From: an uncultured Methanobrevibacter sp.
GTDB lineage: Archaea > Methanobacteriota > Methanobacteria > Methanobacteriales > Methanobacteriaceae
Assembly: GCF_947170395.1 (NCBI RefSeq)
Contig: NZ_CAMVTE010000017.1
Coordinates: 1 to 53,204, forward strand
Length of the DNA: 53,204 nt
Direction of reading: 5' to 3'
Below are positions 1-8,113 of this stretch, one piece after another (positions within the stretch are counted from its first letter, which is position 1; each line of letters begins with the position of its first letter). The notes under the pieces are model-generated. The model searched no databases. It was not told where the DNA came from and was given only the letters and a program-made list of their open reading frames with translations. A program made the translations under genes and the position numbers.

Positions 1-781
1 AGAAAATATTTTCCCCATCTTTAAATAGACTTTGATTACAGTGCATTCCACTACCGTTAATTCCAAGGAATGGTTTTGGCATGAATGTTGCTTTGAAACC
101 TAAGTTATTGACAACTGCTTTAACAGCCTCTTTAAATGTTATAACCGCATCAGCTGTTTTTAAAGCATCAGCATATTTGAAATCGACTTCGTGTTGACCT
201 GCTGCCACTTCGTGGTGACTTACTTCAACATCGAAATCCAATTTTTCTAAGCCCAGTACGATTTCCCTTCTGATGTCAGTACCCTGATCCAATGGTTCAA
301 CATCAAAGTATTCCGCTTCATCTGCAGGAACGTATTTTCCATTTTCATCTTTCCTTATAATGAAGAATTCAGGTTCAGGACCCATATTGAATTGATATCC
401 TCTTTTTTCTGCTAATTGTAATGATTTTTTAAGAACACCTCTTGGATCACCATCATATGGTTGTCCATCAGTGGTAAAAATATCACATATAAATCTGGCA
501 GTACCCTGCACCTCCGGCCTCCATGGAATTGTTGAGAAAGTGTCAATATCTGGTTTTGCAAGTAAATCACTGTCATTAATTGAAGCTAAACCTGCTATTG
601 ATGAACCATCAAACAGTAACCCGTCATTTACAATATCTTCAACATCACTTGCTTTTTTAAGAGGCACCGCCATACTTTTAGGCAATCCATGAATGTCTGA
701 GAGCTGTAACTTCAAAAATTTTATATCATTTTCATCGATTGTCTTAATTACTTGGTCTAATTTGTTATCTTTTGCTGACAT
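1..781 (-). CDS. glnA: Glutamine synthetase, N-terminal part (gene runs off the window)
   Basis: The minus frame starts at ATG 781 ([11 protein letters not shown]) and stays open to the window edge, giving about 260 residues of a roughly 440-residue enzyme. Glutamine synthetase condenses glutamate and ammonia with ATP in the cytoplasm. Visible family motifs are the beta-grasp N-terminal region with DGSS, the MGPEPEFF metal-site motif, [13 protein letters not shown], and the start of NGSGMH. The C-terminal catalytic half lies outside. A long leader of about 100 nt separates the start from a TATA-like element near 922-929 and an operator at 877-900, so nitrogen repression by NrpR is likely. It is divergent from amtB-glnB. 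The identity is clear; the subtype is not decided. Confidence 0.95.
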   Translation of the reverse strand, partial: MSAKDNKLDQVIKTIDENDIKFLKLQLSDIHGLPKSMAVPLKKASDVEDIVNDGLLFDGSSIAGLASINDSDLLAKPDIDTFSTIPWRPEVQGTARFICDIFTTDGQPYDGDPRGVLKKSLQLAEKRGYQFNMGPEPEFFIIRKDENGKYVPADEAEYFDVEPLDQGTDIRREIVLGLEKLDFDVEVSHHEVAAGQHEVDFKYADALKTADAVITFKEAVKAVVNNLGFKATFMPKPFLGINGSGMHCNQSLFKDGENIF

Positions 782-876
782 TTTTTCACATCATTTTTTG
801 AGTATATTAACCACTAGTTTAATAATATGAAAAGTGGAAAAACACATTTGACTAAATGAATTTAATTAAATACATT

Positions 877-900
877 GTCGGAAGGAAACTTCCTTCCGAC
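877..900 (-). promoter_or_regulatory. Double NrpR-type operator of glnA
   Basis: A near-perfect inverted repeat contains two overlapping copies of GGAA-N6-TTCC, at 880-893 and 884-897, offset by 4 bp. GGAA-N6-TTCC is the established NrpR site of Methanococcus and Methanothermobacter nitrogen genes. On the minus strand it begins about 25 nt after the TATA-like element (complement of 922-929), so it sits at the expected transcription start, the usual place for an archaeal repressor. The sequence is directly seen; binding is inferred. Confidence 0.8.
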
Positions 901-1140
901 TAATATTTATATCGGCATTGATATATAAATGTTTTGAAAATAGCAAAAATACAAACTAGAAATTCATCTTCTTTTTTCTTTATTTCCAAATATATATATT
1001 ATTATATTGTCAAGTAGCCAATCTTTTTCAATATACACAATACATATTTAGTTTGCCTGTTGAATTAGCGAATTGCCAGAATATCCAATAACCGATTACC
1101 TAAATTTTTGAATATTAATCTCATTTTTTTGAAATACAAA

Positions 1141-1192
1141 CCTTTAAATATTATAAACAATAATAGTTATATGTCGGAAGAATACTTCCGGC
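1141..1192 (+). promoter_or_regulatory. amtB promoter with NrpR-type operator
   Basis: A TATA-like stretch (TTTAAATATT, about 1143-1152) is followed by the inverted repeat at 1173-1192, which contains an exact GGAA-N6-TTCC (1176-1189). The operator lies 20-40 nt after the TATA box, over the probable start site. The same motif controls the divergent glnA side, so both transcripts should be co-repressed when nitrogen is plentiful. Confidence 0.75.
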
Positions 1193-1200
1193 AAATATAT

Positions 1201-1214
1201 TCCGATATATCGGA
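1201..1214 (+). repeat. 14-bp perfect palindrome in the amtB leader
   Basis: TCCGATATATCGGA is a perfect palindrome lying 43 nt before the amtB start codon, inside the probable 5' leader. It does not fit GGAA-N6-TTCC. It could be a second operator or a small RNA hairpin. Confidence 0.5.
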
Positions 1215-1256
1215 TTAACAAATTATTATAAATTAAATTATTATAGAGAAGATAAA

Positions 1257-2474
1257 ATGGATATTATATTTAGTTCAGGCGATACCGCATGGGTGCTTAT
1301 TTGCAGTTTACTCGTACTTTTAATGAGTATTCCTGCAGTCGCATTTTTTTATGGAGGATTAAGTAAACGTAAAAATGTTTTAAACACAATTTTTTTAACT
1401 TTCATCGCATTTTCAATTGTAAGTGTAATTTGGGTGACATTCGGATATCAGTTTGCATTCGGTAGTGATATTTCCGGCCTTATCGGATCACCTACAAATT
1501 TCTTCCTGCAAGGAATTGCATTAGATGATTTAACTGGAACCATTCCAACATTATTATTTGTTATGTTCCAATGTGCTTTTGCAGGTCTGACTGTAGCACT
1601 TATTTCTGGAGCACTAGTTGGAAGGATGAAAACAAAAGCATGGATAATATTTACAATTTTATGGGCTTGTATAGTCTATGTCCCTGTAGCCCATTGGGTA
1701 TGGGGAGGCGGATGGCTGGCACAATTAGGCGCCCTCGATTTTGCAGGAGGTGCAGTAGTTCATATGAACTCCGGTGTAGCAGCACTGGCCGTTGCATTAG
1801 TATTAGGTAAAAGAAAAGACACTTCACTGATTCCGCACAACTTAGGATATGCAGTTCTCGGTGCAGCATTACTCTGGTTCGGATGGATGGGATTCAATGG
1901 AGGATCAGGACTTGCAGCTGATGGACTTGCAGCAAATGCAATAATCGTATCAAACGTTGCAGCTGCATTAGGTCTAATCGTGTGGACTTCATTAGATACT
2001 TACATTGTTGGAAAACCTACAGTTTTAGGCGCTATTTCCGGAGCTGTTGCAGGTCTTGTAGCAATTACTCCTGCAGCAGGATTTGTCGATGTTCCTGGAG
2101 CAATGGTGATTGGTGCAATAGCTCCATTTGTATCATACTTTGCAATATACTACTTAAAAGCAAAACTCGGATACGACGATGCTTTAGATGTATGGGGAAT
2201 TCACGGAATGTCTGGTGTTTGGGGAGCACTTGCAACAGGAATCTTTGCAGTGCCTTCCGTAGGCGGAGTTGCAGGATTAATTGCAGGAAATCCTAACCAG
2301 GTGGTTATTCAAATAATCAGTATTGTTGCCACACTCGGATACTCATTTATTATAAGCTTTATACTTGCTAAAGTTCTAGACAAAACATTAGGCGGAATAA
2401 GAGTAGAAGATCATGAAGAAATCGGAGGTCTCGATGCAAATCTTCATAAAGAATCAGCATATAATCTTAACTAG
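1257..2474 (+). CDS. amtB: Ammonium transporter AmtB
   Basis: This is a 405-residue polytopic Amt/MEP/Rh transporter that brings ammonium across the cytoplasmic membrane. It has about eleven hydrophobic segments and no cleavable signal peptide. The conserved twin-histidine pore residues are seen in [11 protein letters not shown] (about residue 168) and [10 protein letters not shown] (about residue 320). The FYGG motif after the first helix and DVWGIHG are typical. The length is normal. The ATG at 1257 is preceded by GAGAAGAT. glnB follows after 8 bp, the usual amtB-glnK pairing, in which the PII protein blocks the channel when nitrogen is sufficient. An NrpR-type operator lies upstream. Confidence 0.97.
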   Translation: MDIIFSSGDTAWVLICSLLVLLMSIPAVAFFYGGLSKRKNVLNTIFLTFIAFSIVSVIWVTFGYQFAFGSDISGLIGSPTNFFLQGIALDDLTGTIPTLLFVMFQCAFAGLTVALISGALVGRMKTKAWIIFTILWACIVYVPVAHWVWGGGWLAQLGALDFAGGAVVHMNSGVAALAVALVLGKRKDTSLIPHNLGYAVLGAALLWFGWMGFNGGSGLAADGLAANAIIVSNVAAALGLIVWTSLDTYIVGKPTVLGAISGAVAGLVAITPAAGFVDVPGAMVIGAIAPFVSYFAIYYLKAKLGYDDALDVWGIHGMSGVWGALATGIFAVPSVGGVAGLIAGNPNQVVIQIISIVATLGYSFIISFILAKVLDKTLGGIRVEDHEEIGGLDANLHKESAYNLN

Positions 2475-2482
2475 GTGTGAAA

Positions 2483-2821
2483 ATGAAAAGTATAGTTGCT
2501 ATTATTAGACAAGAAAAATATCAGGACGTTAAAAAGGCCCTTTTAGATGTAGGCTGTGAAGGTATGAACGTCACTGAAGTAAAAGGGCGAGGAAGTCAAA
2601 GAGGAATTAGAGAAACTTACAGAGGATCCAGTTATTGTATTGATTTAATTCCAAAAACACGTATTGAAATTGTTGTCAAGGATGAAGGTGTTGACACCAT
2701 TATAGAAGCAATTAAAAAAGGTGCATACACTGGAAATATTGGAGATGGAAAAATATTCATTTATCCAATCGATAACGTGATTAGAATAAGAACCGGTGAA
2801 GAAGGGGATAAAGCAGTGTAG
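2483..2821 (+). CDS. glnB: Nitrogen regulatory PII protein (GlnK type)
   Basis: This is a 112-residue PII signalling protein. The T-loop (ETYRGSSYCIDL) keeps the tyrosine that is uridylylated in enteric bacteria, and IEIVVKD follows as in the family. The GNIGDGKIF and IRTGEEG C-terminal signatures for ATP and 2-oxoglutarate sensing are present. I chose ATG 2483 because AGGTG at 2473-2477 is correctly spaced for it; an upstream in-frame GTG at 2477 lies inside that binding site. It is the second gene of the amtB operon and should control AmtB. A clear hairpin terminator follows. Confidence 0.95.
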   Translation: MKSIVAIIRQEKYQDVKKALLDVGCEGMNVTEVKGRGSQRGIRETYRGSSYCIDLIPKTRIEIVVKDEGVDTIIEAIKKGAYTGNIGDGKIFIYPIDNVIRIRTGEEGDKAV

Positions 2822-2852
2822 TCATACCATTACAAATTTAAAAATTAATATT

Positions 2853-2884
2853 ATGAAGTGTATTCACTTCATTATCTTTTTTTA
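2853..2884 (+). terminator. Hairpin and T-run after glnB
   Basis: ATGAAGTG, a four-base loop and CACTTCAT form an 8-bp perfect hairpin at 2853-2872, followed by a T-rich stretch to about 2884. It ends the amtB-glnB operon. Confidence 0.7.
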
Positions 2885-3084
2885 TATTAAATCAGCACCC
2901 ATTACATTATCTTTGTTGAATACCAACTAAAGAATGTCAAACTCTTTTTTCCCAATATATGTAATTGATACCAAAATTATGGCCATGAATTAAATTTATA
3001 TGTCTCCAAAATTTAAATACCTTAAAATGTTAATTATATATTATTTGTTTAAAAATACTTAGCTTCCATTTGGAGTCTGTTTGT

Positions 3085-3780
3085 ATGAAATTATTTGTTG
3101 GTTACATTGGCAATGCAGTAAGATATGCATTAAGCGACAGAAAGGGAATCATAGTAATCAGCACCCTCATGGCAATTACCTCCATTGCCACCGCAAACCA
3201 CCATCTCAACTCCTTCTGGAGAATGTTAACTGTAACTCTGCTTATTGTTATGGGATACGGATCATATGTATCGTGGTATACTCTTAAAGGTTCAGATGAA
3301 CATCCAAAAATCACCAATTTAAAAAAGCTGACCTGGGAAGGATTTAAAAAATCCGCAATTACATTTATTTATTCCATAGGTCTGACTTTCTTTTTTCATC
3401 AGGCAAAAGTGAATTTGAACGGCAAAATTATACTTTCAGTAATTTTCATTACCCTCTTTGCACTGACATACCTGTGTTTAATCGCAGGATTATTAAACAG
3501 ATACCTGCATAAAGGAAAATTTATAGAGGCCTTCAATCTCCGTGAAATATGGGCTTTGGTAACTTTATTTGACATTAGATCTTTTTTAAGGGTTATAGGT
3601 GCAGTTATCCTCTCACAGGCATTTGCAATTTCAGTCGTTGTCGGATTCAGTGACGGATTCGATTTAATCGAACTTCTGAAATCCCTTTCAACATTCTTTT
3701 TGGCGCCGTTTTTCTATATTGCTGCCAAAAGATTTGTCGGTTTGAACGTCCGTGAACTTCTAAAGAATACCTCAAAATAG
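3085..3780 (+). CDS. DUF4013-like multi-pass membrane protein
   Basis: This is a 231-residue membrane protein of unknown function. It has about five or six hydrophobic segments separated by short basic loops. The layout (paired helices, then a GKFIEAFNLREIW-like segment, then further helices) resembles DUF4013 proteins, which are common in Methanobacteriales; this assignment is from memory. I chose ATG 3085 because GGAG at 3072-3075 is spaced for it. An upstream in-frame TTG at 3070 overlaps that site. It stands alone between the glnB terminator and a gene-poor stretch. Confidence 0.6.
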   Translation: MKLFVGYIGNAVRYALSDRKGIIVISTLMAITSIATANHHLNSFWRMLTVTLLIVMGYGSYVSWYTLKGSDEHPKITNLKKLTWEGFKKSAITFIYSIGLTFFFHQAKVNLNGKIILSVIFITLFALTYLCLIAGLLNRYLHKGKFIEAFNLREIWALVTLFDIRSFLRVIGAVILSQAFAISVVVGFSDGFDLIELLKSLSTFFLAPFFYIAAKRFVGLNVRELLKNTSK

Positions 3781-4128
3781 ACATATGGAGAAAAGTAACA
3801 CAACCCACATGAGTTTTAATAAAACATAGCTTTTAAACAGCTTCTTAAATATGGTAAAGTTTTATATCAATATGTATAGTTTGTAGAAATCCTCATTTAC
3901 ATTGAATATTAGTTGGATTTCATCACCAAAATGTGAATATATATTATGTGAAATCCTGCTTTGAAAATGGCAAATGAAAAAAAGAATTGAGAGATATTAT
4001 CAACTATCACATGAGTTTCTTATAACTCTCTTCAAAGAATGAACCGTATTTTTCAAATATCGCGAGAGTTGCTACCTCTTTAAAGTCGAAAAAAATAGTA
4101 AAGAAATCAAAATAATTGGATAAACAAA
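3781..4128. other. Intergenic stretch with inverted repeat and a short coding-like remnant
   Basis: No complete gene is seen. An inverted repeat with 8-bp perfect arms (GGATTTCA and TGAAATCC) lies at 3915-3956. On the minus strand, from the tRNA-Gln 3' end down to a TGA at 4007-4009, a frame of about 38 codons reads like a protein C-terminus (FKEVATLAIFEKYG and similar) but has no start. It may be the tail of a gene cut at the tRNA 3' end, as integrated elements leave behind, or chance. Confidence 0.3.
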
Positions 4129-4200
4129 TAGTCCCGAGCGGAGTCGAACCGCTATCTTTGGGTCCAGGGCCCAAAAGGATTGCCACTACCCCACGGGACT
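4129..4200 (-). tRNA. tRNA-Gln (anticodon CUG)
   Basis: The minus strand folds as a 72-nt tRNA. The acceptor stem AGTCCCG pairs with CGGGACT, the discriminator is A73, the T-arm is AGCGG-TTCGACT-CCGCT, and the anticodon stem TTGGG pairs with CCCAA. The loop CCCTGGA (4163-4169) gives anticodon CUG. A1-U72 is the pair known to mark archaeal tRNA-Gln for the GatDE amidotransferase, whose genes lie at 41.2-44.4 kb. CCA is not encoded. The base before the anticodon is C rather than the near-universal U33, and the anticodon helix can extend to six pairs. Confidence 0.88.
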
Positions 4201-4310
4201 ATGCAATTATTTTTAGAAATCATCATATATAAATTAATTCTAAAAAAAAGTAGAGATAAAAGTAATGAAACTCTATTGAGTTTTCTTAAAATTATCTCAT
4301 ACATTAAAAT

Positions 4311-5633
4311 TTAATCCTTAAGATATTTAAAAATTAAATATACTCCCATAACTGCACTTAATACGAATCCTATAAATCCAATTGCAGAAATGTCCCAGAC
4401 TTTTGGCCCTTTATCTGCCAAGATTGCGATAGATGAACCAACAAGCAATGCAGCTACAATTAATGATATGGATAACTGATTTTTCAAATCATCCAAACCA
4501 GTGTGGTTCATATTTAATTCTATTTCGCCTTTTTCAACCTTGTCAAGGGTGCTGTTAAGTCTGTCAGGCAAATCTTTTAATAAATGTTCAATTTCAACAA
4601 TATAGTTAAATCCGCCTCCAACAAGGTTTCCAGGTTCGAATTTTGATTTAATCATGTCTTTAGCGAATGTTTCAAGTTCACCTGTAAGGTTGAAATGTGG
4701 ATCTAATTTGTCTCCAGCTTCCTCAATAAGTATTATTCCCCTTCCAATCATTACAAACTCTCTTGGAAGAACAATATTGTGGTTAATCATTACATTCATC
4801 AAATCATCAAATATTCCATCCATCTGGTCCATGTCAACACCAATGTAGGCATTCAATAGGTCGTCAACATCTTCTCTAAACTCATCAGTGTTCTGTTCCG
4901 GAGTGATAATGTTCATGTAAAGCAACTGATTAATTAAATGATGTGAATTTCCATCCAACAGAAGCAGGACTAATTGAGCGAAGTTTGAACGGAATGTGTC
5001 GTTGACTACCCCCATCATTCCAAAATCAATGTAACAAAGTCTGTTATCGCGGGTTACAAATAGATTACCTGGGTGTGGGTCTGCATGGAAAAATCCGTCA
5101 ATCAATACTTGTTTTAAGTAGGATTGGCATCCGTATTGTGCGATTTCTGCATTGTTGATGCCTTCGATTTCATTGTCATATAATTCAGTCACTTCATACC
5201 CATCAATAAGTTCCATATTTATGAGCTTGGAAGAACAATATTCTGCGATTTCCATAAAAAATACAGTGACATAAACTGTAATAAGTCCTAGTAAAATGAA
5301 TATTATGAAAATAACTGGATCATGCTCATATAATAATGAAATTGTTTCAGATATATTTAAGATAAATTCTTTAAGTTCAAAGATTGGAAAATCAAGCAAT
5401 ATGGAAATCAATCCTAAAACGGAAACCTGTATCGTCAAATAAAAAGTATATACAACAGCTCCTTTTAAACCAAAATTAATCAATTCATTAAATTTTATTT
5501 TAGGTAGACTTTTACCTCCGTTAATCACATCCTGAGTAATCTTTAATCCATAGCCCAATACTATTAAAAGCACAATTAATGAGGTTGACTCCATGAGCCC
5601 GCCAACTACATGAGTTATGGTTTCAAAAATCAT
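4311..5633 (-). CDS. Chimeric membrane protein joined to the C-terminal half of an ABC1/UbiB kinase
   Basis: The protein has 440 residues. Residues 1 to about 130 are a hydrophobic module with membrane segments near 13-30, 53-81 and 105-128, unlike any ABC1 N-terminus. From about residue 131 (EYCSSKLI...MELIDG) it aligns with the ABC1 kinase encoded at 8114-9709. It keeps the catalytic loop FHADPHPGN, the metal motif YIDFGMMG and the two C-terminal membrane helices. The whole N-lobe is absent: no KxGQ, no Ala-rich nucleotide loop and no VAVK lysine. The join at about 5243 is in frame. It could be a real fusion, a product of internal deletion, or an assembly error. Kinase activity is doubtful. 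Confidence 0.8.
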   Translation of the reverse strand: MIFETITHVVGGLMESTSLIVLLIVLGYGLKITQDVINGGKSLPKIKFNELINFGLKGAVVYTFYLTIQVSVLGLISILLDFPIFELKEFILNISETISLLYEHDPVIFIIFILLGLITVYVTVFFMEIAEYCSSKLINMELIDGYEVTELYDNEIEGINNAEIAQYGCQSYLKQVLIDGFFHADPHPGNLFVTRDNRLCYIDFGMMGVVNDTFRSNFAQLVLLLLDGNSHHLINQLLYMNIITPEQNTDEFREDVDDLLNAYIGVDMDQMDGIFDDLMNVMINHNIVLPREFVMIGRGIILIEEAGDKLDPHFNLTGELETFAKDMIKSKFEPGNLVGGGFNYIVEIEHLLKDLPDRLNSTLDKVEKGEIELNMNHTGLDDLKNQLSISLIVAALLVGSSIAILADKGPKVWDISAIGFIGFVLSAVMGVYLIFKYLKD

Positions 5634-5641
5634 GAATTGGA

Positions 5642-5713
5642 CTAAAACAATACTGAAAAACCATTTATTCCCCAGAAATATTTAAATGAACCTTTAAGCA
5701 TTGAATTTGGCAT
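5642..5713 (-). CDS. Possible 23-residue small reading frame or gene remnant
   Basis: A short frame (MPNSMLKGSFKYFWG...) starts at ATG 5713 behind a good GAGGT site and ends at TAG 5642-5644, nine bases before the chimeric ABC1 gene start. It may be a leader peptide or the start of a gene whose body was lost when the chimera formed. No homology is recognised. Confidence 0.25.
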   Translation of the reverse strand: MPNSMLKGSFKYFWGINGFSVLF

Positions 5714-5763
5714 TGTAAAACCTCATTTTAATGTTATCCCCATCTTTTCAGCCAGGGTTTTGC

Positions 5764-6540
5764 TTAATGCATCATGAAATAAACCGCAGCTATACTTGGC
5801 AGCACAATGATAATTGTATTGACAATCATCCTGAAACGACGTCTTTTCCATTGTTTTGGTGTTAAATCTCTCATTTTCGGAATTTTCAAAATACTCAAAA
5901 TAATTCCTGCAGACATGAAAATGAAATAGGTATTGATGAGGAACAGGTATCCTGCCCCAAGGAGCATGTCCCATCTTCCGTTTGCAACGGAATATCCGCA
6001 GGTACATAGTGGCGGCATTAATGCGGTTGCAATTGCAACACCCGGAATAATAGTGTTTGCCTTGTCCTGTCTGGTCTGCCCGATGATTCCTGCAAGTCCT
6101 CCGAAAAATGCTATGAGTACATCAAAGAATGTTGGTCCTGTTCTTGCCAGTAATTCAACTGTCGGTTCCTTAACAGGAGAAAAGAAAAAATATATTGCTG
6201 CTGCACTAACACTGATTAAAATCTGCATTACAAAACCTACCGCATGCTTTCGAAGAAGCGGATAATCAGATGCCACACTAGCATATGCAGAAGCGAGAAT
6301 GCTTCCCATCAAAGGCGAAATCAGCATTGCCCCAATAATTACTGCAGTTGAACTTACATTAAGACCAACTGAAGCAATTACCATCGCACATACCAGCACA
6401 CACATATTTGTGCCTGTAATTTTTCCACCATCCAGAAGGCGTGAACGGATCTCCTCATTTGATGCGGAATCTTCGGATAATGAAAATATCCTTTTAATTT
6501 CATCTTTTAATGTTTCCTTATGCTTGTCATGTTCACTCAT
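5764..6540 (-). CDS. DUF389 family membrane protein
   Basis: This is a 258-residue protein with a charged N-terminal region (about 45 residues) and about six membrane segments. The signature MLISPLMGSILASAYA and the ATALMPPLCTCGY segment are typical of DUF389 (TIGR00341/TIGR00271-like) proteins. Their role is unknown, though transport has been suggested. The start at ATG 6540 has GGAATGAG upstream. The gene stands between the chimeric ABC1 gene and a small membrane protein, both on the same strand. Confidence 0.85.
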   Translation of the reverse strand: MSEHDKHKETLKDEIKRIFSLSEDSASNEEIRSRLLDGGKITGTNMCVLVCAMVIASVGLNVSSTAVIIGAMLISPLMGSILASAYASVASDYPLLRKHAVGFVMQILISVSAAAIYFFFSPVKEPTVELLARTGPTFFDVLIAFFGGLAGIIGQTRQDKANTIIPGVAIATALMPPLCTCGYSVANGRWDMLLGAGYLFLINTYFIFMSAGIILSILKIPKMRDLTPKQWKRRRFRMIVNTIIIVLPSIAAVYFMMH

Positions 6541-6662
6541 TTTCTCATTCCATCAAATATCATAAAAACTTTTTAAAAATAAATCATACCTTTTCAAATA
6601 TTAAAAATTAAAGTAGAAAAATTTTTAGAAATAAATCAACTTCTAAAAATTTCCTAAAAATA

Positions 6663-6842
6663 TTAATGTCCCTTAATATAAAGAACAATTCCTGCTATAA
6701 TAGCAATTAAACCTAAAATGGACACTATATTGAATGCAAATCCCATCAATTTAAAACCTATCTTTAAAAATAATGGCCCTACTGCACAGAATAATAATAT
6801 TAAACCTACGATTATAGCAATTATTCCACCGATTCCTCTCAT
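6663..6842 (-). CDS. Small membrane protein, 59 residues
   Basis: The frame starts at ATG 6842 and ends with TAA at 6663-6665. A GGTGA ribosome binding site is correctly placed (complement of 6849-6853). The protein begins MRGIGGIIAIIVG and has two hydrophobic segments (about residues 5-22 and 33-54) around a glycine- and lysine-containing turn, ending YIKGH. No family is recognised. It may share a transcript with the DUF389 gene 122 bp downstream. Confidence 0.75.
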   Translation of the reverse strand: MRGIGGIIAIIVGLILLFCAVGPLFLKIGFKLMGFAFNIVSILGLIAIIAGIVLYIKGH

Positions 6843-6979
6843 TGTTTCACCGCCATCCTTAGTTAGTTACTATATTACTAATTAAAATTATGGAGATAAT
6901 CTTATATATAAACTACATTTTTTTAACACAAAAATCCCTTGAAAAAGTATTCTCCATCACTTTAAGATACAGTTAATTG

Positions 6980-7006
6980 GTTCGGACTAACGAACAACTT
7001 TAAATA
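6980..7006 (+). promoter_or_regulatory. Channel-gene promoter with inverted repeat
   Basis: GTTCG-N6-CGAAC (6980-6995) lies just before a TATA element TTTAAATA (about 6999-7006). The ATG at 7031 is about 25 nt after the TATA box, so the mRNA may be leaderless. The repeat is placed like an operator or activator site. Confidence 0.5.
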
Positions 7007-7030
7007 GTGTTATATGTCAAATATCTTTTC

Positions 7031-7735
7031 ATGGGAGAACATAAAAAACAATTATTATATCTGACACTTATATTTCTAACAGTTATAGATGTGTTATTAA
7101 TGGCATATGTATTGCTTCATCCAAGTGATTTGGCATTAAGATATAGTATTTTTGCCTTTGATTTAATTGTGTGTGTCCTGCTTTGGATAGAGTTCATTTA
7201 TAGCTATTGGCATGCCAGTGATAAAAAAGAGTACTTAAAAAATAATTCAATGACTATTTTGGGAATGCTTCCGATTGATTTTATATTTTTCAGAGCATTA
7301 AGAATAATAAAACTAATTCAATTAATTAAATTGTTTGCTTTAGCTCGTGAAACCGAAGGAAAAATCTCCAAATTTTTAAAACAAACTTATCTTGATAAAA
7401 TAATTTTTGTCATGATTATTTTTGTTTTTTCCATAACTGTTTTGATTCGCATTGTTGATTCCAATATCAATGATATTTTAACCGCTTTGTGGTATACTAT
7501 TGTTTCTATGACCAGCACTGGTTATGGGGACATTATTCCAGCCACTAATTTAGGAAAGCTTATTGGAATGATTGCAATGACTGGTGGAATTCTAATCTTT
7601 GCTTCAATTACAGCAGTAATATCTTCACTCTACATGTCTAGAATTAGCAAGGATAACCATGATGAGCTAAAGTCAAAAATTGATGAGTTAAATTCCGAAA
7701 TCGAAAAATTAAATAAAAAGATTGATGAGCTCTGA
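7031..7735 (+). CDS. Voltage-gated-type potassium channel
   Basis: This is a 234-residue six-helix ion channel subunit of the inner membrane. Helices S1-S4 occupy roughly residues 8-125, with a short S4-like basic helix (RALRIIKLIQLIKLFALAR). The pore loop carries the potassium selectivity filter TSTGYGD near residue 165, followed by S6. The last 30 residues form a predicted coiled coil (DELNSEIEKLNKKIDEL) that could tetramerise. I chose ATG 7031 (MGEHKKQ) because an in-frame GTG at 7007 overlaps the promoter TATA region. The gene stands alone. It probably controls membrane potential or potassium flow. Confidence 0.88.
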   Translation: MGEHKKQLLYLTLIFLTVIDVLLMAYVLLHPSDLALRYSIFAFDLIVCVLLWIEFIYSYWHASDKKEYLKNNSMTILGMLPIDFIFFRALRIIKLIQLIKLFALARETEGKISKFLKQTYLDKIIFVMIIFVFSITVLIRIVDSNINDILTALWYTIVSMTSTGYGDIIPATNLGKLIGMIAMTGGILIFASITAVISSLYMSRISKDNHDELKSKIDELNSEIEKLNKKIDEL

Positions 7736-8113
7736 ATATTTTAACTAAATAGCTGGCTAGTTCTAATGGTGAATTATTAAGACTATACAAAAATAGTACA
7801 TACGCGGTGTACTAATCTGAACAATTGTCCAATAATCTTGTTTTAATATAATCTGCATTTCATTACAATGCAAAAAAAAGTTCAGACTAAATCAATAATG
7901 TGTAACTAAAACAAATTGTCCTAATGAAATATCACACAATATAGAAAATATAAATTTTTAAATCTAGTACAATGAATAAGATTTCTTATTAAAAATTTAA
8001 CTATTTTTAGATTTTATAAGAAACTATTAATCTAATTTCAAGATTTAATCATATACTTAAATATGAGTTAAAATAAAAATCATATCAGATACTAATTTAT
8101 TAGAGTGATAAAA
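7736..8113. other. Gene-free AT-rich stretch before the ABC1 gene
   Basis: No convincing gene is seen. AGTACA-N7-TGTACT (7795-7813) is a short inverted repeat without a T-run. A TATA-like element (CTTAAATAT, about 8056-8064) is spaced to serve the downstream ABC1 gene. Confidence 0.4.

Noticed and set aside
471-692. Plus-strand frame inside glnA
   Set aside because: It is the reverse of conserved glutamine synthetase coding sequence, with no ribosome site.
7007-7030. GTG start for the potassium channel
   Set aside because: It lies at the edge of the TATA element, leaving no room for a promoter; ATG 7031 is better.
7795-7813. Terminator after the potassium channel gene
   Set aside because: The 6-bp inverted repeat has no T-run and lies about 60 bp after the stop.
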